A stretch of DNA of 64,000 bases from Naegleria lovaniensis (taxonomy: Eukaryota > Heterolobosea > Eutetramitea > Acrasida > Naegleriidae), in contig NW_025407835.1 in NCBI RefSeq assembly GCF_003324165.1, positions 654,340 through 718,339 on the forward strand, given 5' to 3'. Below the pieces are notes generated by a model. That model did no database searches. It had not been told where the DNA came from and worked only from the letters and a program-made list of their open reading frames with translations. The position numbers and the translations under genes are program-made. This document shows, piece by piece, positions 53,058 through 63,473 of this stretch; position 1 is the stretch's first letter; the number at the start of each line of letters is the position of its first letter.

Positions 53058-56000
53058 ATGAGCACGTCACAACACACAAACATTCTCTGTCTCTCATTAC
53101 TCTTTGTTGTGACATTCTGCTTGGTCTCCGCTCGGTCATCACCATTATTTTCAAAACTAACAATAACAACAACGTCGGATACTCATCATGACACTGATGT
53201 AACTTCCTCCTCACGACTACCAACTTTGAGAACTTCTCGGCCGAAGGACTCAATTTCCAGTACTGACATCCTCGCTACTTCTGCAGCAGTAAATACGAAT
53301 GGCATTATTCCGACGTATTTACGCATCTCAACCATAGCAGGATATGACGCCACAGCGAATGGTCTCTCTGCTACTGAATCACAATTATTGACGCCTGTAG
53401 GAATTAGTTGTGCCACTGCTCCTTCTTCTTCTCGAGAAAATTGCGTCATGGTCGACCAAGGTCTAAGTCTAATTCGAAAAATTCAAGTTGTGGAAAATTC
53501 TTCTTCTGGAGTTCAACAAAGAGTCATGAATACTCTCGTTGGAGTGCTGGGAACACAATCGTATAATGGTGAGGGTTTAGACGGACCAAATACTTTCTTG
53601 AATAATCCCAGTGGAGTTTTTGTCACCCCATGGGGAGATGTTTATTTTACAGAGACACAATCGAACGTGGTACGAAGATGGTCTTCTTCCTATGGAAAGG
53701 TGTATGCCGTAGCAGGAAGAGTTTATAATGGTAAAACAATGTTTTATGGCGATGGAGGACCTGCACTTTTGGCAGCATGTAAGTTTACTTTATGATTATT
53801 TGAATTGTTTTTGAAATTATGGTTGAATGTACAATTATTGCTTTTTTTATATAATTTCTTATGCAATATTGAAAATGGTGTTACTTGCCAATGTTGAAGT
53901 GGCTTCTCCTCGTGGAGTCTTTGTCAGTCCACATACTTTGGAAATTTACATTGCGGATACATTTAATAATAGAATTCGAAAAGTATTTACAAATGGAACT
54001 ATTGTCTCCATTGCTGGTTCTGGTGGCAATGGACCGTTCGATGACCACACTCAACCATTCGATCAAATGTTGGCTATTGATTCAAAATTATATTTTCCAA
54101 CACATGTGGAAACTCGAAAAAACCATTTGGGGGAGGAGGAAGTGTACATTGCAGATTCCAATAATGCATGTATTCGAAAAATTTTGAGCAATGGAACACT
54201 TGTCACAATTGTTGGAGTTTTGGGACAAAAAGGATTTAATGGAGATGGTATTCCTGCAACGACCGCTTTATTGAACAATCCCTCAGACTTTTCATTTACT
54301 TCAACTGGAGAAATGATTATTAACGATAGCGACAATGGTCGAGTTCGAAAAGTCTCGAAGGATGGAATTATTTCGACCATTGCTATTGCAAGTGTTTCAG
54401 GTTTCGAAAAATGTAAATTTTCTGATGAAGAAGCAATTGCCAAGAATGCCACTAATTTTTTTGGAAGCATTAGTTTTGTTCATGTCGCCCCCAATGATGA
54501 CATTCTAGTTTCAGATGTCAAATGTAAAAGAATTCGAAGAATATCAGGTGTCACTGGAAAAGCTTCAGCCTATGCTGGCACAGGTACATACGGATACAAT
54601 GGCGATAATATTGCCGCAACAAGAGCTGTACTGTCAGCACCAACCAAAATGGCGATCCTACCAACGACTGGCGAATTAATTTTCACAGATTCATCTTTTG
54701 AACGAGTTCGAAAAATTACTAAAGATGGCCTCATACAAACCATTGTAGGAAGTGGACTAAATGGAAAAGCAACAGATGGAACGAACGCACTTCAAGCTCC
54801 ATTAGCCCATCCAAAAGGATTGGTTGTCAATACTACTGGTGAATTGATAGTTACAGATACAAATAATCATTCAATTCGAAAAATTACCTCCTCTGGGACA
54901 ATATTAAGAATTGTAGGGCTAGACACAGAGGGTTATAATTACGACTATGTCAACCCTTTACTTGCTGTGGATGCTCAAATTTCAACTCCTCGAGGACTAA
55001 GTATTTCTCCCCAAGGAGAGCTCTACTTTACCGCTTCTAATTATATTGCAAAAATTACTGTGGATGGTTATTTTAAAATGGTTGCTGGTACATCGTTCGC
55101 TGGATATGAAGGAGATTTCAGTTCTATTGATTATGCTCGCTTCAATCAACCTAATAACATTTTCATTTCCAAGCAAAATGAAATATTTGTGGCCGACAGT
55201 TTAAATCATGTCATTCGAATGATTGCGCCAAATGGAACAACGTACACCATATGTGGAACAGGTACGGCAGGATATAATGGAGAGAATATTTCACCTCCTC
55301 GACGTGCTCAACTCAATTATCCAACTGGAATTTATTTGAGTGAACAAAATGAACTGTTCATAGCCGATACGAATAACCATCGCATTCGAAAAGTTTCTAG
55401 AGACGGAGTTGTAACAACAGTTGCTGGAAACGGAGTTCAAGGAGGTACCGACATTGGAGATGAATCTATTCGTAATGCTAAAGATTTTAAATTGAACAAT
55501 CCCACTGGAATATTGGTGGTCAATAATACTTTGTTTATTGCTGACAAGGGAAGCAATAGAATTAGAATAGTTGAAAATGCTTGCGAAGAAGGATATGTGA
55601 TGAACATTGAACAATCCACATGTACTCCAACTTGCTTTGGAATTGTTGCTTCAGATCCATCTGTTTGCTCAGGAAATGGAGTTTGTAAAGGAGTGAATGT
55701 TTGCGAGTGTAAAGCAGCATACAGTGGAGACAAATGTGACCAAACCTTCTTGGTCTATTTCATTCCAATTAGTATTTCATTGCTTGTATTATGTGTCATA
55801 ACGTCACTTGTCGTTATGACTATTGCTTGGTGCAATTTTAAAAGATGGAAACGAATGAAATTTAAGGAAAGTGAGCTTGAGCAAAAACTATTGGATCTTA
55901 ATGAATATTCAAGTGGTATTGAGAAAACTTCTTTCATACCATTTGATGAATTGGAAATTATCAGTCGAGTCGGAAGTGGAGCTTTTGGAAATGTTTTCAA

Positions 56001-56964
56001 AGCCAAATGGAAACAGGCCATTGTAGCCGTGAAATCCATCGACGTTTCTTCCGAGGATATTGAAGAAGATGATTTTGCAAAAGAAGCCATGCTATTAAGC
56101 ACATTGAAGCATCCCAATATCGTGTCGTTTTTTGGAATTTCTCTTTCTGAAACAAAACGACTGCTTGTTGTTGAATATTTGGACGGAGGTAGCTTGGAAG
56201 CTTTAATTTCAGAATTGAGAACAGGAAAACGCAAGTGCACGGTTTTACAGAAAATCAAATACCTGATCGATATTGCGAATGGAATTTTATATTTACACAC
56301 TCTTTCTCCAAATGCAATCATACACAGAGATTTGAAACCAGCAAATATTCTGTTAAGTAGTAGTGGAGTTTGTAAAGTGTGCGATTTTGGACAGAGTAGA
56401 ATGTTTTCAAAAGAAACAAAGAATGCCATGACAAGTCATATTGGAACATTCTTTTACATGGCCAATGTAAGTAATTTACAACTACGTTTCATGACAGATT
56501 GGTGATACTGGCACCTTTAATTATTTTAATAGGAAATGCTCTCAGCAGATAATAACATTGACTCAAGATTTGCCACTGCCATAGATGTGTACAGCTTCTC
56601 CATTGTCATGTGGGAATTATTATTCGAAGAGCCGCCTTATCTTTCTCGAAATTTCGAAAAACTTTTCTTTGAGGAAAATTTTGAATCATCTATTTATTCA
56701 AAACTAACAAGTTATAACATTTTGATTGAAGTAGTGAAGGGACTTCGACCACCAATTCCATTTTCAACTCAGGAGAGTTGCTTGAGGTGGTGTGAAATAT
56801 TCCTTCAACAACAACACTCACTGTCAGTTGTCAACCTTTCAAATGTGGTATGGAAGTTGACTACACTAATTCAACAATGCTGGTCAAGCAACCCACAAGA
56901 AAGACCTTCATTTTCTGATATTGTTAACACTCTTTCTCAACTGAAACATGAGTTGGAACCATAA
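53058..56964 (+). CDS. Receptor kinase: NHL-repeat ectodomain, EGF-like domain, TM, cytosolic kinase
   Basis: Exons 53058..53778, 53900..56466 and 56533..56964, about 1239 aa; ATG 53058 follows seven A residues. Signal peptide at 8-25 (ILCLSLLFVVTFCLVSA). Residues 90-800 are NHL blades of the YNGDG/IADTxNNRIRKV type, with many N-glycosylation sequons. An EGF-like unit spans about 802-845 (CSGNGVCKGVNVCECKAAYSGDKC), one TM about 856-880 (PISISLLVLCVITSLVVMTIAW), then a TKL-like kinase: VGSGAFGNVFKAKW, VAVKSID, HRDLKPANIL, CDFGQS. The APE motif reads ANE across intron 2 (FFYMANEML). Acceptor 53899 is the first AG after the donor, supporting it. It is likely a cell-surface sensor; ligand unknown. 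Confidence 0.88.
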
Positions 56965-57035
56965 AGTTTACTAAATCGAACTTGTCATCCCTGAAAACTG
57001 TTGTTATCTTTTCTCACTTGACCCACAACAAAAAA

Positions 57036-58283
57036 ATGTCTCAACTCAAATCGAGGACACAAACATCATCACGAAAAACGCTCATCATTATTGTGGTCTT
57101 GTTCTTCTTTGCGAACGGTGGTTTATTTTTATTTGTCATCAATCGGCGGTCTTCGGCTTCGAATCTCTCCTCTGATAATGAGATCCAAGATGATTTACCA
57201 ATGATTAGTGACTCGGATCTGCATGATAACTTTCCTTCGGACGATACCATCACCTTCCTGAAAAACCAATTCGTTTCATTGGAGAAAGAAAATAATGAAA
57301 AGGATAACAAGGACAAATCAACTATGGAACAAACTTCCGAGTCGGAGACAAGGTCAATCACACCGACCAACTCAAACACTGCTTCAACTCGAATGGTTCC
57401 AATGAATGTTCTTGGAGAAGAATTTTACCCAATCACCATTGCAACAAAACTCAATGAAAATGCTTGCAAATTATTGTATTCTGCTTTGAGAAATGGAATC
57501 AATTTCAATATTTTAGGATATGGAATGGAGAAGTTCACTCTCTCACAAAAAATTGACATTACTTTTGAAGAAATTGAAAAAGTGAACAATCCAAATGCCA
57601 TTTTGATGTTCTTGGATGCGTATGATGTTGTTGTATTGCAACATGCAGAAGCTATTATTTCAAAATTTTTGAAAAAGTTTCCAGGTTACTCAGCGGTCTA
57701 TAATGCAGAAATGAATTGTCATCCATTTGGTGTGGTTGAGAGTGCAAAGAAACGATGGGGAGGAGATCCGTATTGTTTGAGTCAATACCCACCATCTCCC
57801 AATAGATTTCGATATTTGAACAGTGGAGCTTTTATAGGTCGTCAATCTGCATTATTGGATCTGTACAAGAAAATTCTTGCATTGCCTCAAGATATCAAGG
57901 ATGATTTATTTGATGATCAAGGAATGACTGCATATGTTTGGTTGACTCAAGCACGAGATTATCTCACTTTGGATTACAAGGGTGATTTGTTTTTATCACT
58001 TTTGGAAGTGCAAGCTCATGAATTTCGAGTTCATAAACAGAATAATCCACCTGAACGAAACGAAGACGTCACAGCAACACATGCTGACTTTTGGTTGGAA
58101 TTTAACACTCATCACAACTATCCAGCAACTCTTCATGGAAATGGATGGGGTAAATGGACCTTATTTTCTGTGGAAGCAACATTGCCGTGGAATTGGAAGT
58201 CTTTGGATTTTACCAAAGCCAGTGATTTTGTTTGGATTAACGGAGAGAAGACAAGCTTCAACTCTATTTGTTCCAAATATTAA
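57036..58283 (+). CDS. PLOD-type glycosyltransferase, type II membrane protein (copy 2, intronless)
   Basis: Intronless, 415 aa, start ATG 57036 after six A residues and only 71 bp beyond the receptor-kinase stop. Residues 15-34 form the signal anchor (IIIVVLFFFANGGLFLFVI). A charged Ser/Asp/Asn stem of about 90 residues follows. The catalytic domain matches copy 1, with a block of over 50 residues identical (for example VPMNVLGEEFYPITIATKL), MFLDAYDVVVL near residue 195, YLNSGAFIGRQSALL and LHGNGWGKW, ending FTKASDFVWINGEKTSFNSI. It is longer than copy 1 in the stem. Donor sugar and acceptor are inferred only by family. Confidence 0.87.
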   Translation: MSQLKSRTQTSSRKTLIIIVVLFFFANGGLFLFVINRRSSASNLSSDNEIQDDLPMISDSDLHDNFPSDDTITFLKNQFVSLEKENNEKDNKDKSTMEQTSESETRSITPTNSNTASTRMVPMNVLGEEFYPITIATKLNENACKLLYSALRNGINFNILGYGMEKFTLSQKIDITFEEIEKVNNPNAILMFLDAYDVVVLQHAEAIISKFLKKFPGYSAVYNAEMNCHPFGVVESAKKRWGGDPYCLSQYPPSPNRFRYLNSGAFIGRQSALLDLYKKILALPQDIKDDLFDDQGMTAYVWLTQARDYLTLDYKGDLFLSLLEVQAHEFRVHKQNNPPERNEDVTATHADFWLEFNTHHNYPATLHGNGWGKWTLFSVEATLPWNWKSLDFTKASDFVWINGEKTSFNSICSKY

Positions 58284-58654
58284 ACGAGTATTGGATTCTC
58301 TTTACCATGAGCTTGTGAATATCTCTTCTTTGACAAAGATTTTATTGAGAATCGATTGCTCTTGTCATTTGCCAATTTGTAGCTGTGGAATAAGAAGGAT
58401 TTTTCAGAATGCAAGGAAAGTGACTTTAAATCGTTGTTTTGGGCGACACGATATCCATTAATGTCGACATGCCACAACCGGTAACATGATTTCAGTCACT
58501 TGGTGGTGACATCAAGACTGTGTTAATTCCATGAGAAGTGTTTGGTCCAATACTCCTGCAAAAACCCACGGTGTTGCACTACCGAAACCTTCTCTCTCAC
58601 ATCATTCCTGTCTCATACAGATGGCGCTCACCTTTGACCGACGACCAAGAGACT
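58284..58654. other. Intergenic 58284-58654, no gene seen
   Basis: The 3' flank of glycosyltransferase copy 2 and leader of the NHL-EGF-GPS gene. ATG 58531 opens an 80-codon frame that overlaps the next gene in another frame, without homology. Confidence 0.5.
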
Positions 58655-60628
58655 ATGCGAAAAAAAAGCACCAATATGAGACACCAACCATTCTTCCTAG
58701 ATACCACCACTCCTTGTTGGTTACTAGTTGCATTCTTCGTGTTCTTCGTGGTCACCATGATGCCTCCAAGTAGTGTCTCGTCCGCTCCTCTCAAATACCA
58801 GTTATCAACCATTGCTGGAGTGTTTTCACCGGGGTCCTCAGCAGATGGACCTGTAGCAACCACACAAATCAATAGACCCTTCTTTGTGGTTGAGGCTCCT
58901 AATGGTGACCTCTTTTTGAGTGAACGTTTCAAAATTCGAAGAATTAGTGGAGGGAATATCACTACAGTAGCAGGCATTGGCTCGAAAGGATATTCTGGAG
59001 ATTCAGGTCCTGCCACTTCTGCAGCTATCAACAATCCTGGAGGAATGGCTTTCGTCCCTGCCACCAATGAATTGCTCTTCTCTGATACTGGAAATAATGT
59101 ATTACGATTGATTGACGCTAGTGGATTAATTTCAACAGTTGGAGGTATTGGTAGTGGAGGATTTAATGGAGATGGTTTATCTTTGAAAAGTACACAATTA
59201 TGGAATCCAGAAAAACTCATCTTTCGAAATAATACATTGTATTTTGTGGACAAACTAAATCATCGTATCAGAAAAGTATCATTTGATTCCAAAGTCGAGC
59301 TTGTGAGAACTATTGCAGGTAATGGAAACAGCACCATGTCCAATAACGAAGAAGGAATCGCGGCTACATTGGCAAGTCTTGACAATCCTTATGAAATGGA
59401 ATTTGACAAAGCATCTGATGACATGTTTATTGCAGATTATGGTCACAACTTGATTCGAAAGGTTTCCAGCTCAGGAATGATTTGGACTGTGGCTGGAGGT
59501 GGTGCCAAATATCAAAATAATGTATTGGCTACACAAACAACTCTTAATTACCCTCAAAGCGTGGTTGTCTCTCCAACAGGCGATATTTTCATTTCTGATT
59601 TGAATACGATTCGAAAGATTTCAAAGAATGGAATTATCACAACTATTTGTGGTCAACCAGGAGTTACTGGTCTATCTCAAGACACCATCGATGCAGCCAA
59701 TGCACAGCTCAACTCTCCACAATCGCTGTTTATCAACAAGAATGGAGAAGTTGTGTTTTCCGATTATTACAATAATCTGGTTAGAAAGTTAACGCCTTAT
59801 TGTTCGGAGGGAACGGTCATGTCCTCTGATGGCACTTTTTGTTTAGAGTACTGTTATAGAAAACTTCAGAACATGACCAATGTTTGTAGCGGAAACGGAT
59901 TTTGTGTGTCAACAAATTCTTGTGCATGTTTAACTGGATTTTACGGAAACGAGTGTCAATTCTTTACTTGTTTTGGTAAGAACGCAAGTGATGTCAATGT
60001 TTGTAGCAAACACGGCTCATGCTCTGGCCTAGATAACTGTACCTGTGAGGAAGGATGGATGGGTAGCGATTGTTCAATTCCTGTTTGTGTTCCAATTATG
60101 AACGCCAATCAAACCGTGGAGTGCTCCAAGAAGGTCATTTCTGGAAGTTCCATGTTATTAGAGCACATTGGGCAGGTTCAAAATTTAGATTCGAAGAATA
60201 TTTCTCTCTCTCTTGAAGGATCTATATTCTCCAAAGTGCAAGTGATCTTTCCTCCTTCCATTTCCAAAGAATTGAGTCCTTACCTTAATGGAACGATATT
60301 GTCATTAGTCACCTCCGTCTATGAACAGAAAAACACAACACAAACTGCTTTAAAAAGCCCTCTTATTTCGATTACCATTTTAAATTCTACTTCAGGAGAT
60401 GAAGTTTCGATACAACAATTACAAAAAGGAATATCATTGAAAATTCCAATGCAAAATTATCTTGATTTTTCAAATCAAAATTTGACATGCATGTATTTTG
60501 ACGTGGCAGATCAGTCGTGGAAGAAAGATGGAGTCACCACAATTCGAGATGAGGTTACCATGGAATTCATATGCATAACTAATCACTTAACCTCGTTTGG
60601 AGTGGTGGATATCAATGGGTTTGGATAG
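58655..60628 (+). CDS. NHL-EGF-GPS protein ending just after the GPS motif (possibly truncated receptor)
   Basis: Intronless, 657 aa. ATG 58655 (MRKKSTN) precedes a hydrophobic signal (PCWLLVAFFVFFVVTM); ATG 58676 is an alternative. NHL blades span about 45-380 (YSGDSGPATSA, FNGDGLSLKST, VDKLNHRIRKVS, ISDLNTIRKIS). Two EGF-like units lie at about 400-475 (CSGNGFCVSTNSCACLTGFY, GSCSGLDNCTCEEGW). A GAIN-like region ends in a GPS motif: CMYFD near residue 612, SWKKDGV, then CITNHLTSFGVV, with the H-L-T autoproteolysis site. Twelve residues after the cleavage point the frame ends at TAG 60626 with no membrane segment. It is the last gene before the telomere. Confidence 0.85.
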   Translation: MRKKSTNMRHQPFFLDTTTPCWLLVAFFVFFVVTMMPPSSVSSAPLKYQLSTIAGVFSPGSSADGPVATTQINRPFFVVEAPNGDLFLSERFKIRRISGGNITTVAGIGSKGYSGDSGPATSAAINNPGGMAFVPATNELLFSDTGNNVLRLIDASGLISTVGGIGSGGFNGDGLSLKSTQLWNPEKLIFRNNTLYFVDKLNHRIRKVSFDSKVELVRTIAGNGNSTMSNNEEGIAATLASLDNPYEMEFDKASDDMFIADYGHNLIRKVSSSGMIWTVAGGGAKYQNNVLATQTTLNYPQSVVVSPTGDIFISDLNTIRKISKNGIITTICGQPGVTGLSQDTIDAANAQLNSPQSLFINKNGEVVFSDYYNNLVRKLTPYCSEGTVMSSDGTFCLEYCYRKLQNMTNVCSGNGFCVSTNSCACLTGFYGNECQFFTCFGKNASDVNVCSKHGSCSGLDNCTCEEGWMGSDCSIPVCVPIMNANQTVECSKKVISGSSMLLEHIGQVQNLDSKNISLSLEGSIFSKVQVIFPPSISKELSPYLNGTILSLVTSVYEQKNTTQTALKSPLISITILNSTSGDEVSIQQLQKGISLKIPMQNYLDFSNQNLTCMYFDVADQSWKKDGVTTIRDEVTMEFICITNHLTSFGVVDINGFG

Positions 60629-61163
60629 GTGCCCAGCTTGACTTGTAATCTTAATTTTTCGACATGCTTAATCATTGGATTTTTAATTTTTATGAAATCG
60701 TCGGGGATGGAGGTATATCTATGTGTTGATATGACTTTCATCCATTAATTATGGGTAATTATTGAACTGTTCTCGCTTAAAGTAGACCTCTCGTGCATGG
60801 TCGGGTTTTTCGTCATCTTTGATGTTGAGCTTGATCCAAGCATTTCATTCGATAGGATTTGAAGAGTAGTACAATCGTGCTAGCGACATCAATGAATAGT
60901 GAGCTAAGTTGGTTGAGTCGTTCAACAAATGGTGACAGGTGTCAAATTTTTGATAGAATTTAAGCGACACCTTTTTTGTAGATCTCACGAAAATAATGGG
61001 GGTCATGATAGAGCATTCGATCAGGTTTAGGGTAGTTTTCGAGAAAATCAAGTTTAAAGGAGTTTCAGTGAGGTCAAAAATGACATGAAAATTTTTCAAA
61101 AAAAAATTAAAAAAAAATGAAGCCAAAACTCCCTGCATTTTTGAGGTGATCATCATCAACATC

Positions 61164-61182
61164 GGGTTGGGTTTGGGTTTGG
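61164..61182 (+). repeat. Interstitial telomere-like tract
   Basis: GGGTTGGGTTTGGGTTTGG sits about 2.2 kb inside the chromosome from the terminal array, in the same orientation. It includes the same one-T-short variant (GGGTTGGG) seen in the telomere. Confidence 0.9.
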
Positions 61183-61472
61183 ATTCCTCTCAGTAGGATT
61201 TTTAAAAAGATTCAATATAACAATATATAACTTGTTTTTAATATCAATTAGTCCCACGCAGAGAGGAAGGAGATATTAAGCGAAAGATTTCTTGTTGTTA
61301 TAGTGGATATTGAGATAACCCCTATTTTTGTACTAAAAAATCAGGTCCTGTGGTGGTTGACCATCCTCAAAAATTATCGTTGAATGATCAAAACTTGAAT
61401 ATTTCCATCAATTAAGATATAAGGAAGTAAGGCGCTGCTGTTTCGTTCGAGTTGAATGTGAAAATAGTTAAA

Positions 61473-61566
61473 TATTTTGTGCGTCCAAGTAGGTGATATG
61501 TTACTCTTGAAGTTGGTCATAATTTAAAAATGGACGAGCAAAAGTCGGTATTCCCTCGAAATTGGA
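61473..61566 (+). repeat. Subtelomeric duplicated segment, copy 1
   Basis: It shares TCCAAGTAGGTGAT, an ACTCTTG(A/G)AGTT block and AAATGGACGAGCAAAA with copy 2, 733 bp away. The ATG at 61530 opens a 33-codon frame (MDEQKSVFPRNW) that soon stops. Confidence 0.8.
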
Positions 61567-62206
61567 TACCGTTAACGTTGATTGAAGAGTCGTTTCGTGA
61601 TATGTTGGCCTTGAACAGCTTCCATGGTTGATCTCTAAAGTATTGTTGCTGTGAACCACTCTCAAATCAATCATAATTCAATGATGCTGTTTTCATTCAG
61701 GATGAAACATTGAATTATCGTTGTTGAGTCCTATCCCGAAACATGGTTATGGAATCTTTATGAGAATGTGTCTATTGAAATTGAGTTTTTATTGGTAGTT
61801 GTGAGTGGTGAGTTGCTACTATTCTACATAATCATGGTAAAATGTTTACCACATGAGATGAACATTATTGAATTGATTTAATTGAGAAAGGGAGGTGTGT
61901 TCTTGTTTTTTGGTGTTTGGTTTCATTCAATGAAAAGGCATGTAGTGATCATATTGAGATTGGTTCAAAATATTGCCTTGAATTCGACAACGGTTCATCA
62001 AGGGTGGTGATTTATTCACTAAATGTCATGAGTACAAACCAGGAATTGAACAGACTCACCAATGGATCATACTTGATTGAAATTTGAACAGCTCCTTTTT
62101 CATGTATTGATTATTGAGTGACTCCGATTGTTTGGTAGTTGTTGTTATTGTTGAACATTGAGTGCCCTCATCTTAGTGGTATGATTAGCCGGTGGATTTG
62201 TCCTGT

Positions 62207-62300
62207 GATTTTGCGAGTCCAAGTAGGTGATGTTAACTCTTGGAGTTTGTTATAATTTTTAAATGGACGAGCAAAAATTCGTTAATACATTCCCTCCAAA
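62207..62300 (+). repeat. Subtelomeric duplicated segment, copy 2
   Basis: The same blocks as copy 1. The ATG at 62263 opens a 63-codon frame starting MDEQKFVNTFPPK, diverging after about a dozen residues. The two copies could be decayed 5' ends of a subtelomeric gene family. Confidence 0.8.
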
Positions 62301-63401
62301 ACGATTACGGATGAACCATTCACAAACAACAGCAAGTATGGTTCAGTGTAAAACTGTTCAGCAAGTAAGTGATGGAATCATGATCGATACAATTTCACAA
62401 TTTGAACTTGTATTCGTCCTGGTCTGCAACTATTTTGGATCTTCCATCGAATGAATTCAATGTTTAATGATACATTCATCAGTATGTCATGAGATTCTAA
62501 CTCTGATAGATGTACTTTATCACTGAGTGTTTATTCTTGTGTCATCTGTATCGAGTTGGTGGAGCGCTCTCATCTGTTGTATGATTCATTGCAAGAAGTG
62601 ACCTTGTTATATTTTGCATTTGTTTGCTGTGATTCATTGTTGAAAACAAATGTTCAATATGACGATTTTCATGATTTGTGCATGTACTCTATGGATTATG
62701 TTCAAGGTGTGTTCATGTTTGTGGTCGTCATCTCATTTAGTGAATTTCGTTCAACAAGTGATCATGTCGATAGTTGATGGATTGTATCATTTTGAATAAA
62801 TCATGATGAACTACATTGATAGTGATCATCTTTATGTGTGTTTCAAATGTGTTGTTTGATTCATTTGACTAATCTCTACAGACTGTACTGACCATAACAT
62901 TTGGCGGATGAAACATAAGATGAAAAGTGTGTGGTAGATTTCATGTTTTCCAAATTCTAATATTCATTGGAGTACATGTTGACCATGATGATGACATGAT
63001 ATGGGATTGATTTCGGGGATCCATCTTTTATGCTCATTGTGAATTTTGCAATAACATGTTAAATAGTTGATGGAGTTGTGCACCACAGAGATGACATGAA
63101 TTTTGATTATTCTATCATCATCATGAAGTGATCATGGTATATTATATATTATATCAATTTGAAGTGTTGTTCGTTGTTGTGTGCATGATGTGATATGAAT
63201 GTTTGAAAAAAATGTGACATGTTCTTTGTATGTTGTGATGATGTTGACCACTCCTTATGAAAGTGATACTACATCTTTACAATAGCTAGTACAACATATC
63301 TATGAAGTTATATTGAATGTCTATTGATACTTGTGGAGATAATTGATAAATGTTGACTTTGAATGTTTTTAATTTGGTCTTGGTCTTGGACATTTCTGAT
63401 T

Positions 63402-63473
63402 GGGTTTATTGGGTTTATTGGGTTTATTGGGTTTATTGGGTTTATTGGGTTTATTGGGTTTATTGGGTTTATT
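63402..63473 (+). repeat. GGGTTTATT tandem array (8 copies)
   Basis: Eight exact 9-bp units abut the inner edge of the telomere. The unit contains the telomeric GGGTTT plus ATT, so it looks like a related, internally amplified variant marking the junction. Confidence 0.97.

Larger units (their letters stand above)
60629..63401. other. Gene-poor subtelomeric region
   Basis: About 2.8 kb with no convincing gene. For 39 codons after the TAG of the last gene the same frame stays open and includes a hydrophobic run (CLIIGFLIFM). The region holds a 19-nt telomere-like tract at 61164-61182 and a diverged duplicated segment (about 61473-61566 and 62207-62300), each with an ATG followed by MDEQK. The plus strand becomes T/G-rich toward the telomere. 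Confidence 0.7.
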
